NCBI GenBank assembly: GCA_029245665.1
Contig: JAQWOW010000214.1
Span: 1-7,607, forward strand
DNA from: Polaribacter sp.
GTDB taxonomy: Bacteria; Bacteroidota; Bacteroidia; Flavobacteriales; Flavobacteriaceae
Reading direction: 5' to 3'
DNA: 7,607 bases
Shown here: positions 1 through 5,138 of the stretch, in pieces
Layout: each line of letters starts with the position of its first letter
How positions within the stretch are numbered: position 1 is the stretch's first letter
The notes under the pieces: model-generated
What the model was told of the DNA's origin: nothing
Database searches by the model: none
The model's input: the letters and a program-made list of their open reading frames with translations, nothing else
Program-made: the position numbers and the translations under genes

Positions 1-111
1 TACTTTAGAAGATAGACGACCCAACGTTTGCCCGTCCGCATCAACTAAAACCCACTCCTTGTTTACGGTAGCGCTGTTTGCTGATACTGTTTTGTAACTT
101 AATGTGTTCAT
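1..111 (-). CDS. rplM: 50S ribosomal protein L13, N-terminal part (runs off window)
   Basis: The reverse strand from the ATG at 111 gives 37 codons that remain open to the window edge. The protein begins MNTLSYKTVSAN and continues through KEWVLVDADGQTLGRL, the recognisable N-terminus of bacterial L13 with the short N-terminal extension usual in flavobacteria. L13 is a primary-binding large-subunit protein that contacts 23S rRNA early in assembly. Only about a quarter of the expected length (about 150 residues in this group) is present. In Bacteroidota rplM is normally followed by rpsI (S9), which would lie outside the window to the left. A good promoter lies about 60 nt upstream, so the gene probably starts its own transcript even though the PqqB-like gene is upstream on the same strand. 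Confidence 0.95.
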   Translation of the reverse strand, partial: MNTLSYKTVSANSATVNKEWVLVDADGQTLGRLSSKV

Positions 112-169
112 AATTACACGATTAGTTTTTGTAAATTAATAATTTTTTGTTTTCCTTGAAAAAGGAGTG

Positions 170-200
170 CAAATATATCTCTTTTTATTTGATTGACAAA
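170..200 (-). promoter_or_regulatory. Bacteroidota-type promoter for rplM
   Basis: On the reverse strand a TTTG box (197-200) is followed after 19 nt by TATATTTG (170-177), a full match to the Bacteroidota -7 consensus TAnnTTTG with the expected spacing. Transcription would start near 163-165, giving a leader of about 50 nt before the rplM ATG. This is the best-formed promoter in the window, as expected for a ribosomal-protein operon. It is assigned from sequence only; the start site is inferred. Confidence 0.7.
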
Positions 201-224
201 CAGGTGTTTCAATTTATTTTCTAC

Positions 225-356
225 CTATTTTATTTTTGGTTTATCTCTTTTAAATAGCTCAAATGCAGATTGGTAGTAACGAATAGTTTCTTCCAAAAAA
301 ACGGAATCTGTTTTTATGATTTTCAGAGTATTTTTTTGTGAGTAAAAAAGATGAAT
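225..356 (-). pseudogene. Orphan reading frame, possible gene remnant or unrecognised small gene
   Basis: Between rplM and the PqqB-like gene the reverse strand is open from about 362 down to a TAG at 225-227. From 356 it reads IHLFYSQKNTLKIIKTDS, then VFLEETIRYYQSAFELFKRD and KPKIK, which looks like the amphipathic C-terminal tail of a real protein rather than random translation. It has no ATG or GTG in frame; a TGA at 363-365 closes it upstream, inside the end of the PqqB-like gene. An ATG at 364-366 opens a neighbouring frame (MNCNSSFLLTKK) that could join it only by a frame change near the A-run at 332-338. I do not recognise the family. It may be a decayed gene, a frameshifted small gene, or chance in AT-rich DNA. 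Confidence 0.25.
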
Positions 357-1306
357 TACAATTCATAATTGCTTCCTTCTTTTGCAAATCGAAAGCCTAG
401 TTTTTCAATTTTTTTACGCTCTTTATTTTCTTCTTGAAGTGTTGGATTTGTATGATTAAAATGTATAAAAATTACTTTATTTTTTGTTGCGAAAGATTGG
501 TTTTTAAACAAGGATATTGTTTCCTGTATAAATGGGTGTGGTACTTCTGTCATTGCTCTTTTTACTTCTTTTTGATTTAAAAAGGTGGCATCAACAAACG
601 CATAATCTACTTTTTTTACTTCTTCAATAATGCTGAGTTTCCATGTATGCCATTTGTCAATATCAGGAATAAACAAAGCGGTTTTTTTAGTTCCTTCAAT
701 TTTATAACCAACTGTTTCTGAAAATTCATCTCTATGTGGAACTAAAAAAGGGGTTACCTTAAGTCTGTTATTAAGAACCATTGTAGAATCGTGCTGTAAA
801 TTTTGCAGCGAAATATTTTGTAAGGAAACCAATTGACTCCAAGGACCATTGTTTGTCAAATATTTTTTCATTTTTGGCATTGCAAAAACGTTGATATTTT
901 TTTTACCAAAAGCTTCTCTTCCAAAATACATCAATCCTGTATAGTGTCCTATATGAGCATGTGTTAAGAAAACACCATCAATTAGATTTTCTTTTTTGAA
1001 GTGCTGCTGCTCTAATTCAGCGAGTTGGGTATGCATATCTGGAGTCGCATCAAACAACCATTTTTGTTGATTTTCAACATCAAGTAAGCCTAAAGAAACC
1101 ACACTTTTTTTGTTGTTTGTTCCGTTGTAAAAATTGGCACAACATCTTTTTTGGCAACCAATATGAGGATAGCCTCCATCTTGAACAATTCCTAAGATAG
1201 TCAGGTATTGTTTGCTCTTTGTGGGAGATTTAAGTTGCTTTTTATGTTGAGAATTTTGACACGAAATAAGCAGCCCTAAACTAACTATAAATATGATTTT
1301 TTTCAT
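356..1306 (-). CDS. PqqB-like metallo-beta-lactamase-fold lipoprotein
   Basis: This 316-residue protein belongs to the PqqB-like branch of the metallo-beta-lactamase fold. It starts with a short signal peptide and a lipobox, LISC, with the lipidated Cys at residue 16, so it should be a membrane-anchored lipoprotein outside the cytoplasm. The mature part opens with LGIVQDGGYPHIGC and a Cys cluster (C51, C55, C56) resembling the zinc knuckle of PqqB. The metal motif is HAHIGH at 116-121, with further candidate ligands H191, D239 and H282/H285. The Asp of the usual HxHxDH is Gly here. The ending GFRFAKEGSNYEL is typical for the family, so the gene looks complete. No other PQQ genes are in view and the substrate is unknown, so a role in PQQ synthesis should not be assumed. 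It lies downstream of a terminator that isolates it from ilvE. Confidence 0.85.
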   Translation of the reverse strand: MKKIIFIVSLGLLISCQNSQHKKQLKSPTKSKQYLTILGIVQDGGYPHIGCQKRCCANFYNGTNNKKSVVSLGLLDVENQQKWLFDATPDMHTQLAELEQQHFKKENLIDGVFLTHAHIGHYTGLMYFGREAFGKKNINVFAMPKMKKYLTNNGPWSQLVSLQNISLQNLQHDSTMVLNNRLKVTPFLVPHRDEFSETVGYKIEGTKKTALFIPDIDKWHTWKLSIIEEVKKVDYAFVDATFLNQKEVKRAMTEVPHPFIQETISLFKNQSFATKNKVIFIHFNHTNPTLQEENKERKKIEKLGFRFAKEGSNYEL

Positions 1307-1322
1307 AAATATGAATTTGAGT

Positions 1323-1353
1323 TAAAACTACAAAAAAGAAAAACCCCAACAAA
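1323..1353 (-). promoter_or_regulatory. Candidate promoter for the PqqB-like gene, overlapping the ilvE terminator
   Basis: On the reverse strand TTTG (1350-1353) is followed after 19 nt by TAGTTTTA (1323-1330), matching TAnnTTTG at all but the last base. The upstream box falls in the terminator loop. The predicted start would leave a leader of only about 10 nt before the ATG at 1306. The near-consensus element and correct spacing support it, but the T-rich setting makes chance matches likely. Confidence 0.35.
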
Positions 1354-1365
1354 AAGTTGAGGTTT
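1331..1365 (-). terminator. Intrinsic terminator of ilvE
   Basis: Downstream of the ilvE stop, the reverse strand reads AAACCTCAAC, a TTTTT loop, then GTTGGGGTTT. This forms a 10-bp stem with a single U-G wobble, followed directly by TTCTTTTTTG. A stable stem plus U-rich tail about 20 nt after the stop codon is a classical Rho-independent terminator. It separates ilvE from the PqqB-like gene. Confidence 0.85.
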
Positions 1366-1384
1366 GAACTGTATTATTTAAAAA

Positions 1385-2440
1385 TTAAAGCATCACTCTC
1401 CATCCATATGGGTCACTTACTTTGTTTGTTTGAATGTCTGTAATTGCTTTTTTTAAGGTGATTGCAAAAGGGGCTTCTAATGTTGGGAGCTCATAATCTG
1501 TACCTTTATAACCAAAACCTGCAATAGGAGAAATAACTGCTGCAGTTCCGGCTCCAAACATTTCTTTTAAACTGCCACTTTGGGCAGCTGAAATTACTTC
1601 CGATACAGAAATTTTTCTAATTTCTACATCAATATTCATATCCTTTGCTATTTGAATGATACTTTTTCGTGTAATTCCGTCTAAAATTCGATCATTCGTT
1701 GGACTTGTATATAGGGTATCATTAATTCTAATGAAGATATTCATAGCGCCAGCCTCTTCGATGTATTCGTGTGTGTTGTCATCTGTCCAAATTACTTGAT
1801 GATAGCCTTTTTCTATTGCCAGTTGTGTAGGGTAAAATTGTGCGGCATAATTTCCTCCGGCTTTTGCAAATCCAACACCTCCATTTGCAGCACGTGCATA
1901 TTTTTCTTCAATTAAAACCTTTACTTCTCCGCCAAAATATGCGCCCGAAGGAGCTGTACAAATGACAAACTTATAAGCATCTGCAGGAGATGCATGAAAC
2001 CCAATTCCAGAAGCAAACATAAAAGGTCTTATGTATAGAGAACTCCCTTCATTCGTTGGAATCCAATTGGTATCAATTTCTAATAATTTTTTCAATCCAT
2101 TCATGAAAATTTCTTCAGGAATGTGGGGAATAACCAATCGTTCTGCAGATTTGTTTAACCGTTTCCAGTTTTCTAAAGGTCTGAATAATAAGGGGTTTCC
2201 ATCAGCGTCTTTGTAGGCTTTCATTCCTTCAAAAATAGATTGCCCATAATGGAAAATTTTTGCTGCCGGATCTAACGATATTGGAGAATATGGTTTAATA
2301 ATAGGAGTTTGCCATTCTCCATTTATATAATCACATTCTAACATATGGTCAGAATACACACTTCCAAAAGGTAAGTTGTCAAAATCTACAGAATCTATTT
2401 TCGATTTTTCTATAGGTTGAATTTCTATCTTCGATTTCAT
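1385..2440 (-). CDS. ilvE: Branched-chain amino-acid aminotransferase
   Basis: This is a 351-residue fold-type IV PLP enzyme of the longer (eukaryote-like) branched-chain aminotransferase class. It interconverts leucine, isoleucine and valine with their 2-oxo acids, using glutamate/2-oxoglutarate, in the cytoplasm. Visible signatures are FHYGQSIFEGMKAY (63-76), YIRP (136-139), the PLP-binding lysine K193 in FAKAGGNYAAQ, the YIEEAGAMN block (225-233) and GAGTAA (296-301). The frame stays open upstream to an ATG at 2491, but I chose the ATG at 2440. The extra 17 residues (MSDKYFMYICFS...) are unlike the family, and they would cover a good promoter whose predicted start site lies downstream of 2491. 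Starting at MKSKIEIQPIEKS gives the usual length. It appears to be monocistronic, bounded by its own promoter and terminator. Confidence 0.95.
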   Translation of the reverse strand: MKSKIEIQPIEKSKIDSVDFDNLPFGSVYSDHMLECDYINGEWQTPIIKPYSPISLDPAAKIFHYGQSIFEGMKAYKDADGNPLLFRPLENWKRLNKSAERLVIPHIPEEIFMNGLKKLLEIDTNWIPTNEGSSLYIRPFMFASGIGFHASPADAYKFVICTAPSGAYFGGEVKVLIEEKYARAANGGVGFAKAGGNYAAQFYPTQLAIEKGYHQVIWTDDNTHEYIEEAGAMNIFIRINDTLYTSPTNDRILDGITRKSIIQIAKDMNIDVEIRKISVSEVISAAQSGSLKEMFGAGTAAVISPIAGFGYKGTDYELPTLEAPFAITLKKAITDIQTNKVSDPYGWRVML

Positions 2441-2462
2441 TCTACTTATTTGAATTGAAAAA

Positions 2463-2492
2463 CAAATGTACATAAAATATTTATCTGACAAT
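2463..2492 (-). promoter_or_regulatory. Promoter for ilvE
   Basis: On the reverse strand TACATTTG (2463-2470) matches TAnnTTTG, with ATTG (2489-2492) 18 nt upstream. The predicted transcript starts near 2457, about 15-17 nt before the ATG at 2440. This rules in the shorter ilvE start, since the longer frame begins at 2491, inside the upstream promoter box. Confidence 0.6.
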
Positions 2493-2502
2493 AGAACAAA
2501 TC

Positions 2503-2534
2503 ATTGCTTTTGCTCATTGAAATATGTACTTTTG
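2503..2534 (+). promoter_or_regulatory. Promoter for the DUF4920 lipoprotein gene
   Basis: TACTTTTG (2527-2534) matches TAnnTTTG, and ATTG (2503-2506) lies 20 nt upstream. The predicted start near 2540 leaves a leader of about 20 nt before the ATG at 2561. It is divergent from the ilvE promoter, and the two upstream boxes lie about 10 bp apart. Confidence 0.6.
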
Positions 2535-2560
2535 AGGAGTAAATAGTAAAATTAGAAGTC

Positions 2561-3067
2561 ATGAAATATTTTATACAATTTTTGGTAGTTACATTGTTGC
2601 TTTTTACTTGTTGTAAAAAAGAAAAAAAAAGCGATGAAAAACTAAAAAAAGTTCATAAAGAAGCTGTCTACACTTCTTTTGGAGAAAAGTTGTCTTTTGA
2701 TAAAGTACTCACTTCAGAAGCGCTTCTAGCTAAATACAATACCTTGAATACGGGGGATACATTAAATCTAAAGTTTGCCTCTAAAATTAAAGAAGTTTGT
2801 TCAAAAAAAGGATGTTGGATGAAACTTTCTTTGAGTGAAGAAACAGAAGTCATGGTTCGTTTTAAGGACTATGGATTTTTCATGCCGCTAGACTCTGAAG
2901 GAAGAGAAGTAATTGTTAACGGCAAAGCTTACAGTAAAGAAACTGGGGTGAAGGAGCTACAACATTATGCAGAAGATGCTGGAAAATCTGAAGATGAAAT
3001 AACCAAAATTACAGCCCCTAAAATTGAATTTGCTTTTGAAGCTACTGGTGTTTTAATGAAAAAATAA
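2561..3067 (+). CDS. DUF4920-family lipoprotein
   Basis: This 168-residue protein has a hydrophobic signal segment (residues 4-16) ending in LLFTCC. C17 is the more likely lipidated residue, although the lipobox is degenerate, and a very charged Lys/Glu/Asp linker follows. The mature domain carries VCSKKGCWM (79-87), with C80 and C85 four residues apart, then VRFKDYGFFMP (99-109) and LQHYAEDAG (133-141). These match my recollection of DUF4920, a small domain common in Bacteroidota envelope lipoproteins. Its function is not established. The two conserved Cys and the nearby Trp and His could bind metal or form a disulphide, but that is inference. It has its own promoter; mnmD follows 82 nt downstream on the same strand, with no clear terminator between them. 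Confidence 0.8.
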   Translation: MKYFIQFLVVTLLLFTCCKKEKKSDEKLKKVHKEAVYTSFGEKLSFDKVLTSEALLAKYNTLNTGDTLNLKFASKIKEVCSKKGCWMKLSLSEETEVMVRFKDYGFFMPLDSEGREVIVNGKAYSKETGVKELQHYAEDAGKSEDEITKITAPKIEFAFEATGVLMKK

Positions 3068-3071
3068 AAGG

Positions 3072-3107
3072 AATGCCTTGTTTTTTAAACCTATGTTTGA
3101 CGGCATT
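3072..3107 (+). repeat. Inverted repeat between the DUF4920 gene and mnmD
   Basis: AATGCC (3072-3077) and GGCATT (3102-3107) are perfect 6-bp complements separated by 24 nt. The stem lies just after the DUF4920 stop codon and encloses the candidate mnmD promoter element. There is no U-run after it on the + strand, so it is not a convincing terminator for the upstream gene. Confidence 0.3.
3092..3099 (+). promoter_or_regulatory. Candidate -7 element for mnmD
   Basis: TATGTTTG is a full match to TAnnTTTG, about 50 nt before the mnmD ATG. No TTG box is seen at the proper distance upstream, so this may be a weak or factor-dependent promoter, or chance. Confidence 0.35.
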
Positions 3108-3149
3108 GAGATTTCCCAAAAAACAATTACACAGAATTAATCCCTACTT

Positions 3150-3818
3150 ATGAAAAGAGAAATATTGATAACTTCAGACGGTTCTACAACCATTCATTTG
3201 CCAGATTGGAACGAGCAATATCATTCCAAACATGGAGCAATACAAGAGGCATATCATGTTTTTATAAAAGCAGGGTTCGAGAAAATTTTAGAACGAAAAA
3301 AGGAAACTATTTCTATTTTAGAAATTGGTTTTGGTACCGGGTTAAATGCATTTATTACGTTTTTGGAAACCAAAAAGACAAATTTTAGTGTAAATTATGT
3401 TGGCGTAGAAGCCTATCCAGTGAGTATTGATGAGTTGACAAAATTGAATTATGTATCTGAGCTAAATGCAGAAAAACATCAAATTATTTTTGATAAAATG
3501 CACGCAACTTCATGGGAAGAAAATCATTTAATTTTTGAGGGTTTTAATCTCACTAAAAGAAAACAATTTTTTGAGGATATTCATGATGAAAATACATTCG
3601 ATTTACTATACTTTGACGCATTTGGGGCAGAACATCAACCAGAATTATGGACTGTAGGTATCTTCTTAAAGATGTTTACGGCGCTAAAAAAAGAAGGGGT
3701 TTTAGTTACTTATTCCGCAAAAGGAAGCGTAAGAAGAGCAATGTTAGAAGTAGGTTTTACAGTTGATCGTTTAGCTGGCCCTCCAGGGAAAAGAGAAATG
3801 TTAAGGGCAACTAAATAA
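3150..3818 (+). CDS. mnmD: tRNA (5-methylaminomethyl-2-thiouridine)(34) methyltransferase, stand-alone MnmD type
   Basis: This 222-residue protein corresponds to the methyltransferase half of MnmC (COG4121/DUF752 family). It uses S-adenosylmethionine for the last step making mnm5(s2)U at wobble position 34 of tRNAs, downstream of MnmE/MnmG. Motif I is LEIGFGTGLN (57-66), an acidic ribose-binding position follows at E87 in YVGVEAYP, the catalytic-region block is YFDAFGAEHQPELW (154-167), and the C-terminus has the diagnostic YSAKGSVRR (188-196) and GPPGKREMLRA (210-220). The FAD-dependent MnmC oxidoreductase domain of enterobacterial MnmC is absent, and the protein ends naturally after the methyltransferase, so it is the single-domain form. 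The ATG at 3150 places the conserved N-terminal ITSDGSTTIH region correctly. It probably shares some transcription with the upstream DUF4920 gene. Confidence 0.92.
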   Translation: MKREILITSDGSTTIHLPDWNEQYHSKHGAIQEAYHVFIKAGFEKILERKKETISILEIGFGTGLNAFITFLETKKTNFSVNYVGVEAYPVSIDELTKLNYVSELNAEKHQIIFDKMHATSWEENHLIFEGFNLTKRKQFFEDIHDENTFDLLYFDAFGAEHQPELWTVGIFLKMFTALKKEGVLVTYSAKGSVRRAMLEVGFTVDRLAGPPGKREMLRATK

Positions 3819-3840
3819 AATGTGGGCAACCAGTTCTTGT

Positions 3841-3872
3841 TTTAGTAAATTGAATAAGAAAGCTTAAATTTG
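3841..3872 (+). promoter_or_regulatory. Candidate promoter for the 43-residue membrane protein gene
   Basis: TAAATTTG (3865-3872) fully matches TAnnTTTG, with TTTA (3841-3844) 20 nt upstream as an imperfect partner box. The predicted start near 3878 would give a leader of about 10 nt before the ATG at 3889. This supports the small reading frame being expressed. Confidence 0.45.
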
Positions 3873-3888
3873 TTTTAAAATAATAAGA

Positions 3889-4020
3889 ATGGAATTTAAA
3901 AGAAAATTTGGAAGGAAAAAAGATTCAAAACCAAATAGAGGGCTTTTTTTTGTGTTCCTTTTAGTCATTGTTTTAATTCTTTGGTTTAAGGCGGAGGATC
4001 TTATGAAAGGCATATTTTAG
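3889..4020 (+). CDS. Small single-pass membrane protein, 43 residues, function unknown
   Basis: An ATG frame of 43 codons encodes a strongly basic N-terminus (MEFKRKFGRKKDSKPNRG), one hydrophobic helix of about 15 residues (LFFVFLLVIVLILWF, 19-33), and a short tail KAEDLMKGIF. The positive-inside rule predicts a cytoplasmic N-terminus. This organisation, with an abrupt basic-to-hydrophobic change and a promoter-like element directly upstream, is what real small membrane proteins look like. The frame is too short for many gene callers. I believe similar short proteins occur in flavobacteria but cannot name a family. It lies 70 nt after mnmD and stops 5 bp before the convergent glycosyltransferase stop codon, so it is not a shadow of either gene. 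Confidence 0.6.
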   Translation: MEFKRKFGRKKDSKPNRGLFFVFLLVIVLILWFKAEDLMKGIF

Positions 4021-4025
4021 AAGCG

Positions 4026-5138
4026 TTATTTTTTAAAAGTTCTTCCTTTCCATTTGTATGTGAAAAAGAGCGACTTAAAAAGGACAAATACACTAAAAAA
4101 AGGATACAGAGAACTTGCAAGAACATACCATTTAAAAAATGAAGTTCTGTGGTTAAAAAAAACAATTGTTGGCAGGAAGAGAAACAAATCAATACTCATT
4201 TTGACAATTAATAGCATCAATACAAATTGTATTGATGCAGTTATAAAAGAGGAAACAATTAAGAAGTTTGTAAATACTACGAGTACTCCAATTAATTTTA
4301 CTTTTAAAGAACTTAAAGTACTAGTTTTTGAGGCCCATCTTGTTCTTTGGTTTACCAAATCAGTCCAATTTTTTTCAGGAAAAGTAGTTACAATTGCCTC
4401 TTTAGATTTTAGGTATTTGACATTATTTTTATCCGCTTTTATGAATTTTTCAAACAGAAAAACATCATCACCACTTGCGATGTTATTGTTTCCATCAAAT
4501 CCATTTAGTTTTATAAATTCTTCTTTTTTATATCCTAGATTTGCACCATTACATAAAAAAGGAAAATTACCTCCAAAACTTCCAATAGTAGTTCCTTGCA
4601 TGCTCAAAAAATCGAGTACTTGAAATTGCTCCAAAAAAGTATTTTTAACTTGATAATTTACAGGAGCTACAATCATTTTAGGGGCATTCATTTGAATGAA
4701 ATTAGCAAAGCTTTTCAACCAATTTTTAGATAGAATACAATCTGCATCAGTTGTCAGTATCCACTCATTTTTAGCAACAGAAATAGCAGTTGTGATGGCA
4801 TCTTTTTTTGGAGAATTTGAGCCCCTTTTGTTTTTAAGTATTTGAATATTTTTTTTTGTTTTAGGGAGTATTCTTTCTATAATTATAACAGAATTATCAG
4901 AGGAATCATCATCCACAAATAGAAACTCAACCAATTCGATTGGATACTTAATTTCTTCAATTGAATTTAATAAAAAGGGTAAATTTTTAGCTTCATTTCT
5001 AAATGGTATAATTACAGAAAAAGTAGTTTTTAGCTCACTTTCTTTAGCCGTAAATTCTTCCCCTTTTCTAAAGCCAATAGCTAATGTTACAATCAAAACT
5101 GCATACATCAAAAACACCAAAAACAGCAACCAAATCAT
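4026..5138 (-). CDS. Membrane-anchored family 2 glycosyltransferase
   Basis: This 370-residue protein has an N-terminal transmembrane helix (about 1-22), a cytoplasmic GT-A domain, and about three hydrophobic helices at the C-terminus (about 282-358). GT2 landmarks are in order: FSVIIPFRNEA (40-50), VDDDSS (75-80) for nucleotide-sugar binding, TTDADC (129-134) with the metal-binding DxD, NGANLGYKK (198-206), SGDD (222-225) at the catalytic-base position, and QRTRW (264-268), the QxxRW-type motif of processive synthases and ceramide-glucosyltransferase-like enzymes. It probably moves a sugar from a nucleotide donor to a lipid or growing glycan at the inner membrane; donor and acceptor are unknown. 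Its ATG overlaps the stop of the upstream transmembrane gene (ATGA), which suggests translational coupling. It ends tail to tail with the small membrane protein gene. Confidence 0.87.
   Translation of the reverse strand: MIWLLFLVFLMYAVLIVTLAIGFRKGEEFTAKESELKTTFSVIIPFRNEAKNLPFLLNSIEEIKYPIELVEFLFVDDDSSDNSVIIIERILPKTKKNIQILKNKRGSNSPKKDAITTAISVAKNEWILTTDADCILSKNWLKSFANFIQMNAPKMIVAPVNYQVKNTFLEQFQVLDFLSMQGTTIGSFGGNFPFLCNGANLGYKKEEFIKLNGFDGNNNIASGDDVFLFEKFIKADKNNVKYLKSKEAIVTTFPEKNWTDLVNQRTRWASKTSTLSSLKVKLIGVLVVFTNFLIVSSFITASIQFVLMLLIVKMSIDLFLFLPTIVFFNHRTSFFKWYVLASSLYPFFSVFVLFKSLFFTYKWKGRTFKK
4214..4238. repeat. Perfect palindrome, 12-bp arms with one central base
   Basis: GCATCAATACAA (4214-4225) and TTGTATTGATGC (4227-4238) are exact reverse complements around a single A. 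The palindrome lies within the glycosyltransferase coding region and encodes the membrane-helix residues ASIQFVLM (301-308). A match of this length is not expected often by chance in 7.6 kb, even in AT-rich DNA. Whether it is a protein-binding site, an RNA hairpin or coincidence cannot be told from sequence. Confidence 0.7.

Noticed and set aside
153..166. Hairpin TCCTT/AAGGA just upstream of rplM as a ribosomal-protein leader
   Set aside because: Only 5 bp, and the predicted transcription start falls within its 5' arm, so the full stem may not be transcribed. A covariance-model search would be needed to support a leader.
356..1306. Assignment of the MBL-fold gene as true pqqB of PQQ biosynthesis
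   Set aside because: It has a lipoprotein signal, an altered metal motif and no other pqq genes nearby in the window, so only a PqqB-like family label is supported.
2031..2216. Short + strand frame inside ilvE
   Set aside because: Antisense shadow of a well-supported gene; no recognisable protein features.
2441..2491. Extended N-terminus of ilvE from an ATG at 2491
   Set aside because: The 17 extra residues do not resemble the family, and the region contains the ilvE promoter, whose transcript would start downstream of that ATG.
3206..3388. 60-codon frame inside mnmD in another frame
   Set aside because: Fully contained in mnmD, which has all its family motifs; the overlapping translation is not protein-like in pattern.
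3820..3867. 15-codon ATG frame directly after mnmD (MWATSSCFSKLNKKA)
   Set aside because: Too short to judge, no regulatory amino-acid run or attenuator hairpin, and it ends within the candidate promoter of the small membrane protein gene.
4054..4623. 189-codon + strand frame opposite the glycosyltransferase
   Set aside because: It lies wholly antisense to a gene with clear GT2 motifs, begins at TTG, and its translation shows no domain; long antisense frames are common in AT-rich coding DNA.
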